Positions 44,739 through 55,145 of a stretch of DNA of 64,000 nucleotides are shown piece by piece. The translations under genes and the position numbers were made by a program. The stretch comes from Escallonia rubra (taxonomy: Eukaryota; Streptophyta; Magnoliopsida; Escalloniales; Escalloniaceae). Where the stretch lies: NCBI GenBank assembly GCA_033065855.1, contig JAVXUO010000670.1:1-64000 (forward strand), read 5' to 3'. The notes below the pieces were generated by a model. It worked only from the letters and a program-made list of their open reading frames with translations, was not told the DNA's origin and searched no databases. Within the stretch, counting starts at the first letter, position 1. The number at the start of each line of letters is the position of its first letter.

Positions 44739-45995
44739 TGTTAACCCTACGGTTATTTAACCTAGGATTATATTTGGTTTTGATGATAACCAACATTGAT
44801 GTTTATGTTGTCTAACATGCATTGAGTTGATAAAGCAATAGGAACAATCTCATACTCATGCAAACGGACTATTAGACGAGCAACACGGTCAAAGACTCTC
44901 AACAGAACGCATCAAAGAAAGAATTCGTCGATTGAATTTTACAATGCTTCTATTTCCTTTTTTGTAAACTAGACATAGAGAGATGATCGTAACGATGACT
45001 GTATACCTAGAACTTGCCCATAGATTTCCCTTGCATGCATAAAAGTTTTTCATTCTTTGAAAACAAGGAAACTGCATTTTCTGGAATGCAGTCGACTGTA
45101 AGTTGGGCAGTGAGGTATTACAGTCGACTGCATTCCAATGCAGTCGACTGCAATACTTTCAGTAGCCTATTACAGTCGACTGCATTGGATTACAGTCGAC
45201 TGCAAGTTGGAAATTTAGAATTTCCAACGGCTACTTTGGAAATACAGTCGACTGCAATGGCACATTACAGTCGACTGTATTTACCGTTTGGCGCATTTAA
45301 TGCTCCACCTAACTCCAAACGGTCATATTAATTCCCAACTCTATAAATACTCATCTTGGGCATAGTTTTGATTCATCAATTGCATTCAAAGCTCTCTTAT
45401 CTTTCATTTACTCAAAGATCAAAACAATTGTTCAATCTCTCTTGTTTTTCATTGATTTCTCATCTATTTCAAAAGAGCATTTATTGTGAGCTTACATTTG
45501 AGAGATATACACTTTCATAAGTCATCATACACTCATCTATCTTGTTCTAGTGCTTAAACTTGTACTCATCTACTTCTTGAGAGTGAAATCTTATATACAT
45601 TTCTTCATCTAAAGTTTCTTGTATCAAAGCTTGGGGTTGTCAAGCTTTGGAGCTTTGGGATTGTCAAAGCTTGTTCTTGATGTGGGCATAGCATCAACGG
45701 ATTGTAAGAGGTTCGATCTTGACCCATAAGGAAGATCATACTAGTGGATTCTAGGGCCTTTCAAGGGACTTCCTTGAAGGGTGGACATAGGCTTGAGGGT
45801 AAATCAAGCCGAACCATTTAAATCTCCTTGTCAAGTATCTTTAAACCCTTCTCTCTTTACATTATCATTTTACATTTGTGTTGAGATTGGTTAGTTTGCT
45901 TATTTAAGTTATTGAGATTGAGATTTGTTGTTTGTTAATTTTAAAGTAGTCTTAAAACCCTATTCACCCCCTCTAGGGTTATCTTTTTGGTTTCA
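44739..45995 (+). repeat. Copia LTR 2 (shared)
   Basis: Same ends as LTR 1, 1257 bp. It has seven exact CAGTCGACTG palindromes between 45089 and 45277. It serves as 3' LTR of the first unit and 5' LTR of the second. Confidence 0.9.
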
Positions 45996-48404
45996 AGTGG
46001 TATTAGAGCCTCGGCTCTTGTTATATTGGGTAACGCCAAGAGAGTTAATCGATCATGGCTTACGTTGGGGGTGTGGAGGGTATTTCTACCACTAGGCCTC
46101 CATTGTTTACTCGGACCAATTATAGTGTGTGGAAAGTTAAGATCAAAATCTACTTAGAATCTTAAGACTATGAGATGTGGGATATTGTTGAGAATGGCCC
46201 ATTTGTTCCGATAAAGGTGGTTGACAAGGTTGAAGAGCCTAAATCCAAATCAGAGTATAGTGATCAAGATAAGAAGATGATTTGTATGAATGTTAGAGCG
46301 AAAAATTGTCTTGTGTGTGTGCTTTAGACACTAATGAACTCAATAGAGTCATTATGTGTAATTCCGCTAAGAGTATTTGGGATACTCTTCAAGTCACTCA
46401 TGAATGGACTTCTCTTCTTAGAGATTCCAAGATTAACTTATTGTTTAGAGATTATGAGTTATTCTATATGCTTCCAAATGAATCCGTTACGGATATGAAT
46501 ACTCGTTTTACTAACATTGTGAACCCTTTGAAGCAATTGGGCAAGAAATTCACTAATGGTGATCTAGTAAGAAAAGTGATTAGGTCCTTACCAAGAGCTT
46601 GAGATGCAAAGATCACCGCCATCCAAGAATCAAAGAATCTTAATATCTTTCCTTTTGATGAATTGATGTGCTCACTTATGACGTACAAAATGCAACTCAA
46701 GACCTTTGATCAAGATGACGTCAAGAAGAAGCCTACATCAATTGCTCTTAAAGCTTCATCTTCAGACCTTGAGTCAAGTGATGATGATGAAGAATTTGAT
46801 GAAGAGGATATTGCAATGGTTGCAAAGAACTTCAAGAAGTTCTTAAGATTTAGAAGGAATGATGGGAGAAGGCAACAAAATGCTAGCAACGAAGAGAAGC
46901 TTTGCTACAAATGCCACAAGCCGAGACACATGAAGATGGATTGTCCTATCTACAAAAGGGAGAAGAAGGAAAGAAGAGATGTATGGGAAAGAGCTAAAAG
47001 AAGACAATTCTCTAACAAAGAAAACAAAGAGAAGGAAAGAGCAATGAATGCCGAACATACTCCAACATGGAGTGACTTTGATTCAAGTGATGAAGACAAT
47101 GAGAAGAATGATCAAACAAATGTATGCTTCATGGCAAATGATGAGGTAAGCTCATCTTCCGGTAGTGATAGTGATAATGAAAGCTTTGAAGATGCTTATG
47201 ATAGCTTATATGAGGAATCCAAGAAAATTTTCAAGAAAAATATTATTTTGTCTAAGAAATTCCTTGAAGTTAATAAGTAAATTGAGAAGTTGATAATGAA
47301 AAATAATAAGTTGCATGCCAAGAATGAATGCATTTCCAACCATTTATATGTGAAATATGTGAATAACGATTTGGTTGAATTATTTGTTAACACTCCTAGC
47401 TCAAAACAAATCTCTTCCCAAACATTGGCTTTAGAAAAACAAAATGAAGATTTAAAAGTTGAGATTTGTGATTTGAAAAAGTGTCTTGAAAAATTTGTTG
47501 ATGGTCAAAACAATTTGGATGTCATGCTTGGACGCCAAATAATTGGCCTAAACAAAGGTGGTCTTGGATTAGATCCCATGGCCATGCCTCCTAAAATTTT
47601 GCAACAACAAGCTAGGTTGAATATTCATACAAAACGACCAAAGAACTATTGCACACCTTTTACACATTGCGGTTGGTGCAACAAGAAAGGGCATACGACT
47701 AATCATTGTCTTTGTAGAATTGTTTTTGTTAGAGGTAGAAAGAAAATGTGGATTGTGAAAAGTCAAGAATACATATGCAAGACTAACACCCAAGGACCCA
47801 AGAAAATTTGGGTACCAAAAGTCACTACTTGATTTGTGTTTATAGGTATGTCTCAAAGCAAAATCTAGTAGCAAGAAGTGGATTCTTGATAGTGGATGCT
47901 CAAGACATATGACCGGCAACATATCTCTTTTCACCTCGATTGATCTTAAAGAAGGAGGAAATGTGACCTTCGGTGACAATTCTCAAGAAAAAATCAAAGG
48001 TAAAGGAACTATTCGTAAGGAACCACATTCAATTGAGAATGTGTTATATGTTGAAGGATTGAAGCATAATTTGCTAAGTATTAGTCAATTTAGTGATAAA
48101 GGTTTTAAAGTTATCTTTGTGCTTCCCATTGCACTATGCTATCCGTAAAGAACAATGAAACTATTTTGGTAAGTAGTAGAGATAATAATGTTTACGTACT
48201 CCATTCAATTAAATGATTTAGCTAACCAAGATGTCAAGTGTCTTAGTGCTATTAGTGAAACATCTTGGCTTTGGCATCGAAGACTTGGTCACATGCACAT
48301 GGAGCATTTGAAGGATATTTCAAGCAAAGAACTTGTGAGCGGTCTACCGAAGATTAGGTTTGAGAAAGATAAAGTATGTGATGCTTGTCAAATGGGTAAG
48401 GAAG
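45996..48404 (+). pseudogene. Second, partial Copia internal region
   Basis: Near-identical to 39142-41540, covering gag, the protease and the start of integrase (up to CDACQMGK). It then passes at about 48396 into the third LTR; integrase core, reverse transcriptase and RNase H are absent. The join lies at a short shared GGTAAG/GTAAGG. Fossil. Confidence 0.85.
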
Positions 48405-48669
48405 ATCATACTAGTGGATTCTAGGGCCTTTCAAAGGACTTCCTTGAAGGGGTGGACGTAGTCTTGAGGGTATATCAAGCCGAACCATTTAAATCTCCTT
48501 GTCAAGTATCTCTAAACCCTTCTCTCTTTAAATTATATTTTTACATTTGTGTTGAGATTGGTTACTTTGCTTATTTAAGTTATTGAGATTGATGTTTGTT
48601 GTTTGTTAATTTTTAAAGTAGTCTTAAAACCCTATTCACCCCCTCTCTAGGGTTATCTTTTTGGTTTCA
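48397..48669 (+). repeat. Copia LTR 3, 3' fragment
   Basis: It matches LTR 1 from GGAAGATCATACTAGTGG to the terminal TTTTTGGTTTCA. The next bases, GGTTTCAATG, belong to the antisense-ORF tail of the Tat element. No 5 bp duplication matches the left flank of LTR 1 (CTCTA), so the array has been rearranged since insertion. Confidence 0.85.
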
Positions 48670-48925
48670 GGTTTCAATGTTTATTCCTGTATTGATTCCA
48701 TTCTTCATTGTAGAAATGGCTAGTGGAAGTGGAAAATCACCACAAGGAAGCTTTCTTGGTGTTTTGCAGAAAGCCAAGGGGAAGCGAAAAGAGAAGCAGC
48801 CAAGTGCGGAGTTGCCCCCTGCTCCAAAGAAGACAAGAGTCACTCCTCCTGAACGTTCTCTCCACAAATCCTTGAGCGAGTGTCCATTGATCATGATCCC
48901 ATCTTCCGACCGGGATGGACACTTA
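48669..48925 (+). pseudogene. Third copy of the Tat antisense-ORF tail
   Basis: GTTTCAATGTTTATTCCTG and ATGGCTAGTGGAAGTGGAAA, then a Lys-rich reading GKRKEKQPSAELPPAPKKT. This matches both copies at 37432-37855 and runs a little further than either. It belongs to the second Tat element and was separated from it by the Copia array. Fossil. Confidence 0.75.
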
Positions 48926-48926
48926 G

Positions 48927-48929
<3 letters not shown>

Positions 48930-48999
<70 letters not shown>
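48930..48999. repeat. (TA)n tract, target of Mutator-like element A
   Basis: After GTGTGTGT there are about 30 TA units, running straight into GTTGAGAGCGC, the left end of element A. Confidence 0.9.
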
Positions 49000-49002
<3 letters not shown>

Positions 49003-49742
49003 GAGAGCGCTAGTAAACTGGGTTAAGTTGCTAGCGCGATCTGGCCGTCCACGTGCGATCTATGGACGGCCCAAATCTTTTTTTTGCGTTTTTTTAAGTC
49101 TGTCTGCCACATTATGTAGCGGACGGTATTTTTGACAAAAATACCATCTTTTCCATCCGCTATATTATGTAGCGGACAGAGGCAGTACTTTTTTCTGACT
49201 CTTTCTCTCTCCTTTGTCTGATTAATTTTCTGACATGTTTGATGTCCGCTACATTATGTAGCGGACGATTTTTTGACAAAAATACCCTCTTTTCCATCCG
49301 CTATATCATGTAGCGGACATAGGCAGTACGAGATATTCTGACCTTCTTTTCTCTTTCTCTCTCCTTTTGTCATCATTTTTCTGTCACCTTTCTGACTTTA
49401 GTCTCTTTCTCTGGCCTTTCTCTCCAATTTTCTAAGTTGTTTCTCTCTCCTTTTGTCATCATTTTTCTGTCACCTTTTGACTTTACTCTCTTTCCTTTCC
49501 GGACATGTGATCCTAGCTCAGAGAAACTGGCTTTCTCTATTTTGATGGAACCATATATTACTACTAAGAATTTCTCAGATTTCACCATAAAATAAGAATA
49601 AGAGCTTGCTGGATGAGAGCAGAGCAGACAGATGAATTGAAGCTTTATTCCATTAAGGTGGTCTCCCTGTTAAAGAAGAAAGAACTGGAGAAGTAGTCAT
49701 TTTGGGAGTCTCAGGGAAAAGAAATTCTCTCCAATTTTCTAA

Positions 49743-49790
<48 letters not shown>

Positions 49791-51242
49791 CTCGTAATAT
49801 AAACTATGGAATCAAATCTCCTTTCTATCGTAAAATTTCTAATAGTTTATATTAGAAAATTATGTGATAAAGATAACCCTCAAGTTTTGTAATCTGGGTT
49901 ATCTATATAAGTTCAAGATTTGATTCCATACGGCTGTTGGGTTTGTGGAGAGGGAAATGAAACACATGATCTGAAGGTTGTTATTAATGGAACTGAAGTT
50001 GTTTGATGCCAAGTTGGTGTTTTTCTCCAAAAAATAAGTAATACAGTTGTCCGCTACATTATGTAGCGGACAAGAGTAACGGAAATATTAATCGAACACA
50101 GCCTATTCCAAGGTTTAGACTTTTGCGTTTACTAGTTCAAGATTCAGACTATTTATGTCTATGCACACTTCCTGAAACCCATCTCAATCTTCCTCTTCAA
50201 CTCCAAGGACGGAAAATTGGATGAGTCATCTTCCCAAGAAGAACCTCCATATATCTGCTCGATCGGCACAAATTTTTCATACCCGTCTTTTTGTTTTAGC
50301 TATGGAAAACTACATCTCTTGCACTCTTTCAGCATCAGCAGGCAATCACTCGAGAGCAGTGAACTGGTAAAGGAGCTCAAGCTATTGATCTTGAGCCGCT
50401 TGGAAGTCGGCCTTAGGAATCACCGCCATGTGCCTTCCCATTGCGCATTCCGCATCAATTGGACAAAAATGAGAGAAAAAAACACAGAGAAAGCACAAAC
50501 ATCGGTGACTCCAAACATGGATTGACACCATTGACTCTCTTCCTCGCCGGTTAACATGGAATCCCTGTCGCCGAGATCCCCGCCGGAGTCCTTCCTGTTG
50601 GAATATTTTGGCCAGAAGGTTGACCTGACACACCGGATACGGGAAGTGCTGTCCAACTACCCCGAGGGAACCACCGTCTTGAAGGAGCTCATCCAGAACG
50701 CCAACGACGCCGGCGCCACCACGGTTTGGTTTGTGCCTCGATCGCCACTCGCACGCTCACAAGGGAGAGAGAGAAGATGATAGATGAGGGGGAAAGATGA
50801 CTGTGCCCTCGATCGCCGGACACGGGAGGTGCTGTCCAACTACCTCGAGGGAACCACCGTCTTGAAGTACTCATCCAGAAGAGAAAAGATGAGAGATGAG
50901 GGGGAAAGTGAAAATAAAAGTTGGTTGTCTCTTTTCCAGAGTTGACAACACGGATGTCTCTTTTCGAGAAAGTAAAATAGTCTGCTACATAATGTAGCGG
51001 ACATATGTAATTGGGATTGAGGGGTATATTTTTCAAAAATACAGTCCGCTACATAATGTGGCGGACAAATGTAATTGGGATTGAGGGGTATATTTGTCAA
51101 AAATACCGTCCGCTACATAATGTGGCGGACAGACTTAAAAAAAATGCAAAAAAAAGTTCTGGGCCGTCCACATATCGCACGTGGACGGCCAGATCGCGCT
51201 AGCAACTTAACCCAGTTTGCTAGCGCTCTCAACGGATCAGCT

Positions 51243-51245
<3 letters not shown>
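49000..51245. mobile_element. Pack-MULE A of the (TA)n-flanked hairpin family, with sacsin fragment
   Basis: Inverted ends: left GTTGAGAGCGCTAG..., right ...CTAGCGCTCTCAACGGATCAGCTCCC. Both are followed inward by GATC(T)GGCCGTCCA and several hairpin motifs GTCCGCTACAT / ATGTAGCGGAC (at 49102, 49155, 49244, 49296, 50049, 50980, 51044 and 51108). The inverted repeats are about 300 bp. The outermost GGGAGCTGATCC is missing on the left. (TA)n tracts lie on both sides. No transposase is present; the interior holds host-derived sequence and (TC)n runs. Confidence 0.8.
50556..50732 (+). pseudogene. Captured N-terminal fragment of a plant sacsin-like gene
   Basis: The plus strand reads MESLSPRSPPESFLLEYFGQ, KVDLTHRIREVLSN and YPEGTTVLKELIQNANDAG. 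This is the start of the HSP90-like ATPase module of sacsin, large chaperone-type proteins that plants also have (family FGQKVDLTRRIREVLLNYPEG). The usual NADDAGA is here NANDAGA, so a conserved ATPase Asp is changed. Only about 58 codons are present, so it is a fragment. A second, worse copy of CTGTCCAACTACC-TCGAGGG to CATCCAGAAG lies at 50815-50880. The start codon was probably captured with it. The intact gene would be elsewhere. Confidence 0.8.
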
Positions 51246-51279
<34 letters not shown>

Positions 51280-51301
51280 TATGTATATATATATATATAT
51301 A
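51246..51301. repeat. (TA)n tract between elements A and B
   Basis: About 25 TA-like units with two GTACAT interruptions separate the right end of A from the left end of B. The two elements therefore share a single microsatellite. Confidence 0.9.
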
Positions 51302-53363
51302 GGGAGCTGATCCCTTGACAGCGCTTGCAAAATAGGATATCTTGCCAGCGCGATCTGGCCGTCCATCCCGAAGGGATGGACGGCCCAGATCACTTTTTTT
51401 TGCGGCGCTGTCAGTCGTCCGCTACATAGTGTAGCAGACGGACTTTTTTACCTTTTTGCCCCTCCGACCCGTCCGCTATACTATATCGCGGACGGTCCAA
51501 ATATTTTTTTTACTTTTTTTTAAGTTCGTCCGCTACATAATGTAGCGGACGATTTTTTGACAAAAATATCCTCATGTTCCATCCGCTACATTATGTAGCG
51601 GAGGAGTAGGCAGGCATTATTTTTTTGTTCTGTCCTTTCTCTAATTGTTCTTCTGACATCTCTCTCTCGTTTCTCTCAATGTCCTTTCTCTTTCTCTGTC
51701 CTTCCTCAACCACAGCAACAGGATGAAGAAGAAGTGGAAGGTTCAATTTCTCGTTTAAAACCTTGACAGCCCTCTTGCTCTTCTTCCCCCCATGGCAGCA
51801 GTTGTTTATTCAGTCTGCTTTAATCGATATGTATTGCAAGTGTGGGGATATGGGTTCGGGGAGGAAGGTTTTCTATGGCTCGATGGAAAGGAATGCTATT
51901 TCTTGGACTGCTCTGATGTCGGGTTATGTCTCAAATGGGAGGCTTGAACAGGCTTTAAGATCGTCCGAGCAGCTCCTCCTCCTCCTCTCCTTTTTCTCCG
52001 CCAAAGCTGATTTGTCACAACAAGAAGATGTCACCATTTAGCAAAACCCGAAACAATCGGACATGAAACCGTTACAAGTAGAGATATCGAAGAATCAAGC
52101 CCGGTTCATAGCTTACCGTTTATCGTATAATCCGAATGAAACTCATCTGCACCACTTTTTATATTCAACCATTTCCCCACGACCACTTTCGGCCATGACT
52201 GCAAAAAGTATACAGTTTCAGCTTTCTCAGTCCCAAAAACAGAGTCCCTTTTAAGGAACCCCGCGTGTGTTTGTGTGTGAGAGAGAGAGAGACTGAGAGA
52301 GAGAAAGAGAGAGAGGTAGCATACCTTGGAGTGTTTTATACGCACCGTCTTCATTGCTGTGATTTACGGATCAAAATGGTGCAACTGAAGCTGAAAGAAG
52401 AGAGAGCCAGTTTCTGTTAGAGAGAGAGGGGTATGGAGCCAATGGGGATGTGTAGAAAGATTTATGTGAGAAATGATTGGATTTGAATATGGAAGTAAAT
52501 GCAAGAGCGAACAAAATGGGTGTTTAATCAAATACGTGAAACTGGGTTTCAATTTAATATGCAGGGTTTCTAATTGTTTAAGCATGGTGGGAAGGGTCTT
52601 AAATTAAGTTTGTAAAAGAAAAAATCTTCAACCATAGGGATTTAAAAAGACCCAAGTTGCAGGGGAAATGGAGACAGCTTCTGAGGAACGATCGTAGACG
52701 GAAAGGAAACACCATAAAAATGAAAGAACACAAATTTGTTGGTATTCATGTACTTAAACAAACTTACAATATTACCAGAGAGAGAGAGAGAGAGAGAGAG
52801 AGGGAAAGAAAGGCAGGCCAGACAGTTACTTTTGCTTGACGATAACATGGAGCAATAAGAAAGCTTGGAAATGGGCTTTACAGAGAGGAGAACAGAGTGT
52901 GTGAGGGAGAAATGAACAAAGGGAGAAGAAGAGCCACTGCCGTGAGGCAGTAGCACTGTTACTTGAATGTCTTTTCTTCGAGCCTGAACGCGAAGTCTCC
53001 AATGTCGGCGCATAATTTTAACGAGAGAAAGGACAGAACAAAAAAATAATGCATGCCTACTCCTCCGCTACATAATGTAGCGGATGGAACATGAGGATAT
53101 TTTTGTCAAAAAATCGTCTGCTACATTATGTAGCGGACGAACTTAAAAAAAAAAGTAAAAAAAATATTTGGACCGTCCGCGATATAGTATAGCGGACGGG
53201 TCAGAGGGGCAAAAAGGTAAAAAAGTCCGTCCGCTACACTATGTAGCGGACGACTGACAGCGCCGCAAAAAAAAATGATCTGGGCCGTCCATCCCTTCGG
53301 GATGGACGGCCAGATCGCGCTGGCAAGATATCCTATTTTGCCAGCGCTGTCAAGGGATCAGCT

Positions 53364-53365
<2 letters not shown>
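51302..53365. mobile_element. Pack-MULE B of the (TA)n-flanked hairpin family, with PPR fragment
   Basis: Both ends read GGGAGCTGATCCCTTGACAG inward. The inverted repeat is about 345 bp (51302-51650 against 53020-53365) and nearly perfect. Within it come a hairpin AGCGCT(T/G)GCAA...TTGCCAGCGC, a hairpin around GGCCGTCCATCCC, and four GTCCGCTA...TAGCGGAC hairpins at 51417, 51471, 51528 and 51581, mirrored on the right. The outer part matches the start of the transposase-bearing element D at 62439. No transposase. The interior has a captured PPR piece and (GA)n runs. Confidence 0.85.
51790..51963 (+). pseudogene. Captured fragment of a PPR gene (resembles At1g71460-type)
   Basis: Reads FIQSALIDMYCKCGDMGSGR, KVFYGSMERNAISWTALMSG and YVSNGRLEQALRS. 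ALIDMYCKCGDM, RKVF and NAISWTALMSGY are the standard phrases of PLS-class pentatricopeptide repeats, which bind organelle RNA. The run FYGSxxRNAISWTALMSGY recalls the chloroplast PPR protein of Arabidopsis locus At1g71460; that is from memory, not a search. About 58 codons, under two repeats, so it is non-functional as a PPR protein. At about 51963 it changes to unrelated sequence. Confidence 0.8.
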
Positions 53366-53402
<37 letters not shown>

Positions 53403-53486
53403 TATACATATACATATATATATATATATACATATGTATATGTATATATACATATGTATATCTGTATATATATATGTATATATATA

Positions 53487-53537
<51 letters not shown>

Positions 53538-53538
53538 G

Positions 53539-53584
<46 letters not shown>

Positions 53585-53610
53585 GACACACACACACACA
53601 CACTCTACAA
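53366..53610. repeat. Compound (TA)n / (TG)n / (CA)n microsatellite
   Basis: About 245 bp of TA, TATATACA, TG and CA repeats. Long Tyr/Ile ORFs on both strands here are only translated repeat. It is the right-hand target tract of element B. The next bases, AGAGTGCTGGTTGGTTTGGA, resemble AGAGTGTTGGCTGGTTTGGA at 23473 inside the CACTA element. Confidence 0.9.
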
Positions 53611-55057
53611 GAGTGCTGGTTGGTTTGGACTTTGCATTTTGGCTGGTAGGTAAACGTCCCTTCTATTTATAATTGGCACAAAATACAACTTGATGTCCTG
53701 CATGCCGCTGTTCTGATGGTTGTGCTTTTTTTTTTGTCAAATTAAATTGGTATTATGGGGCCAACGAATAGGCTTAATTATATTATAATCCTGCGGGGAA
53801 GAGACCGGTAGTTCTGATTTTAGAATTATGCATTCCCGAGTGACCTTAATAAGTGGTTTAAACTGAAGTTATCTAGCTTGTTTTCCCTTTTTCTTTTTCT
53901 CATAAATATAACGATGAAAGTCCTTAAAAAGATGGAAACCTTCTTTAATTTGGTGTTATTCTTGAGTCTACTTGGTTGAGTATTAGTTGTAAGGATCCAC
54001 AGAATTTTGGTGTTTGAGGGTCGAGTATATTTTCCAAGAAGAAAAATGATTGCATTGGAATAGATCTTTGGTAGTATTTTCCCTATTTGTTCGTTTTTCT
54101 TTTGTTTTTCTATAGCTACGTTAGGAAATCCAACACCCACGCTACTAGCTAGATCAATTAAAATCAATTGTCTAGCGGATATGAACTATTTTATCGAGCA
54201 AGACCCTTAGCGAAAGCAAAAGAGAGAGTCTAAGAAAATAAAGGGGGGGGGGGGGGGGGGGCGGCAGCTAGGGTTTTGTGTTGGGAAAGGGATACAAATA
54301 GAGGGTAGGATGGTCATTTGGTGTTTATTCAAAATATAAACCTTAAACATTTTCCGTTTATTTAGCATGTGCGCCACGCTCGCATAAGTTACAACTCAAA
54401 CATAACCAAAGGGGTCGATTGCAAAAATTGAGATGACAATTGCATAGCTCAGAAGTGGCTCTTGCAATTTATCTTGATTTTTATGTAGTACTCCAATGTA
54501 CGTCAATGAGACGAGATGATCAAATGTATATATCTGCAAATTTGTTAGTTGATCCATCCTTCAACTTGGAAAAACTTTTTTTTTAGCTAGATCCATATAC
54601 CAGGTTGTGCTTTTCCAACGATAAGACTAAAAAGATGCATCACAAGGTAGAATGAAAACCGCTTGTGATAAAGTCAGAAATGTCTCTCTTATAACTAGTC
54701 AGCTGCAGTGGATCTCATCCATGCAATCCAGCTAAATTTTGTTTATAAACTTTATTGTAACCTCCTAAATATTTAATATGGTTGTAATTACTTCTTAACC
54801 TTGTGTCATTCGGCGAAAGTAGCTTGACTACTCTCGTAATTTGATTCGCATTCTAGTAAATTTTTTAAAATTTTTGTAGGACAAAAAAGACTTGGAAAAC
54901 TCTAGCATCGTTTGATGAGACGAGATTGTTATCGTTAATACAAGAAGTATGCAGATACAAGATATTGAAGGTTAGGTAAGTGCATTGTTGGTGGAGCTAG
55001 TCCAGTACTGGCGCTAGATAACAACAAGTTCCTCTGTAGCATGCATGCAACACATTC
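53611..55057. other. Upstream region of the dioxygenase gene
   Basis: No gene is seen. It contains a run of 19 G at 54243-54261 and otherwise AT-rich DNA. The nearest mobile-element edge is the microsatellite at 53610, so roughly 1.4 kb of promoter-proximal DNA seems free of recognisable insertions. Confidence 0.6.
54243..54261 (+). other. Run of 19 G
   Basis: Nineteen consecutive G lie about 0.9 kb before the dioxygenase start codon. Such a run can form a G-quadruplex. Exact length is uncertain in any assembly. Confidence 0.7.
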
Positions 55058-55065
55058 TATAAATT
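55058..55065 (+). promoter_or_regulatory. TATA box of the dioxygenase gene
   Basis: CTATAAAT in ATTCTATAAATTAATAG lies 81-88 bp before the ATG at 55146. Transcription would start near 55090, giving a leader of about 55 bases. Confidence 0.6.
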
Positions 55066-55145
55066 AATAGAGCAGTTACTCTGGATCTCCATTGCCTTCA
55101 GTTTCCTAAACTTTTACACCCCCGGAACGGAAAGGGAAAAAATAT

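Larger units (their letters stand above)
37861..48669 (+). mobile_element. SIRE-like Copia retrotransposon array (LTR-internal-LTR-internal-LTR)
   Basis: The order is LTR 37861-39141, internal region, LTR 44739-45995, partial second internal region, and a partial third LTR to 48669. Each internal region starts with a TGGTAT(G/T)AGAGCC primer-binding site. A shared middle LTR is typical of recombination between two copies. The pol wording (YVDDIIFGATNGSLCEEFA, EFEMSMIGELTFFLGLQIKQ) and a gag with TPTWSDFDSSDED place it in the SIRE/Maximus lineage. No envelope-like ORF is present. LTR 1 and LTR 2 differ by a few percent by eye, so the insertions are fairly young. Several breaks are present. Confidence 0.9.

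Noticed and set aside
53275-53649. Tyr/Ile- and Thr/His-rich ORFs
   Set aside because: They are translated TA, TG and CA microsatellite in several frames at once.
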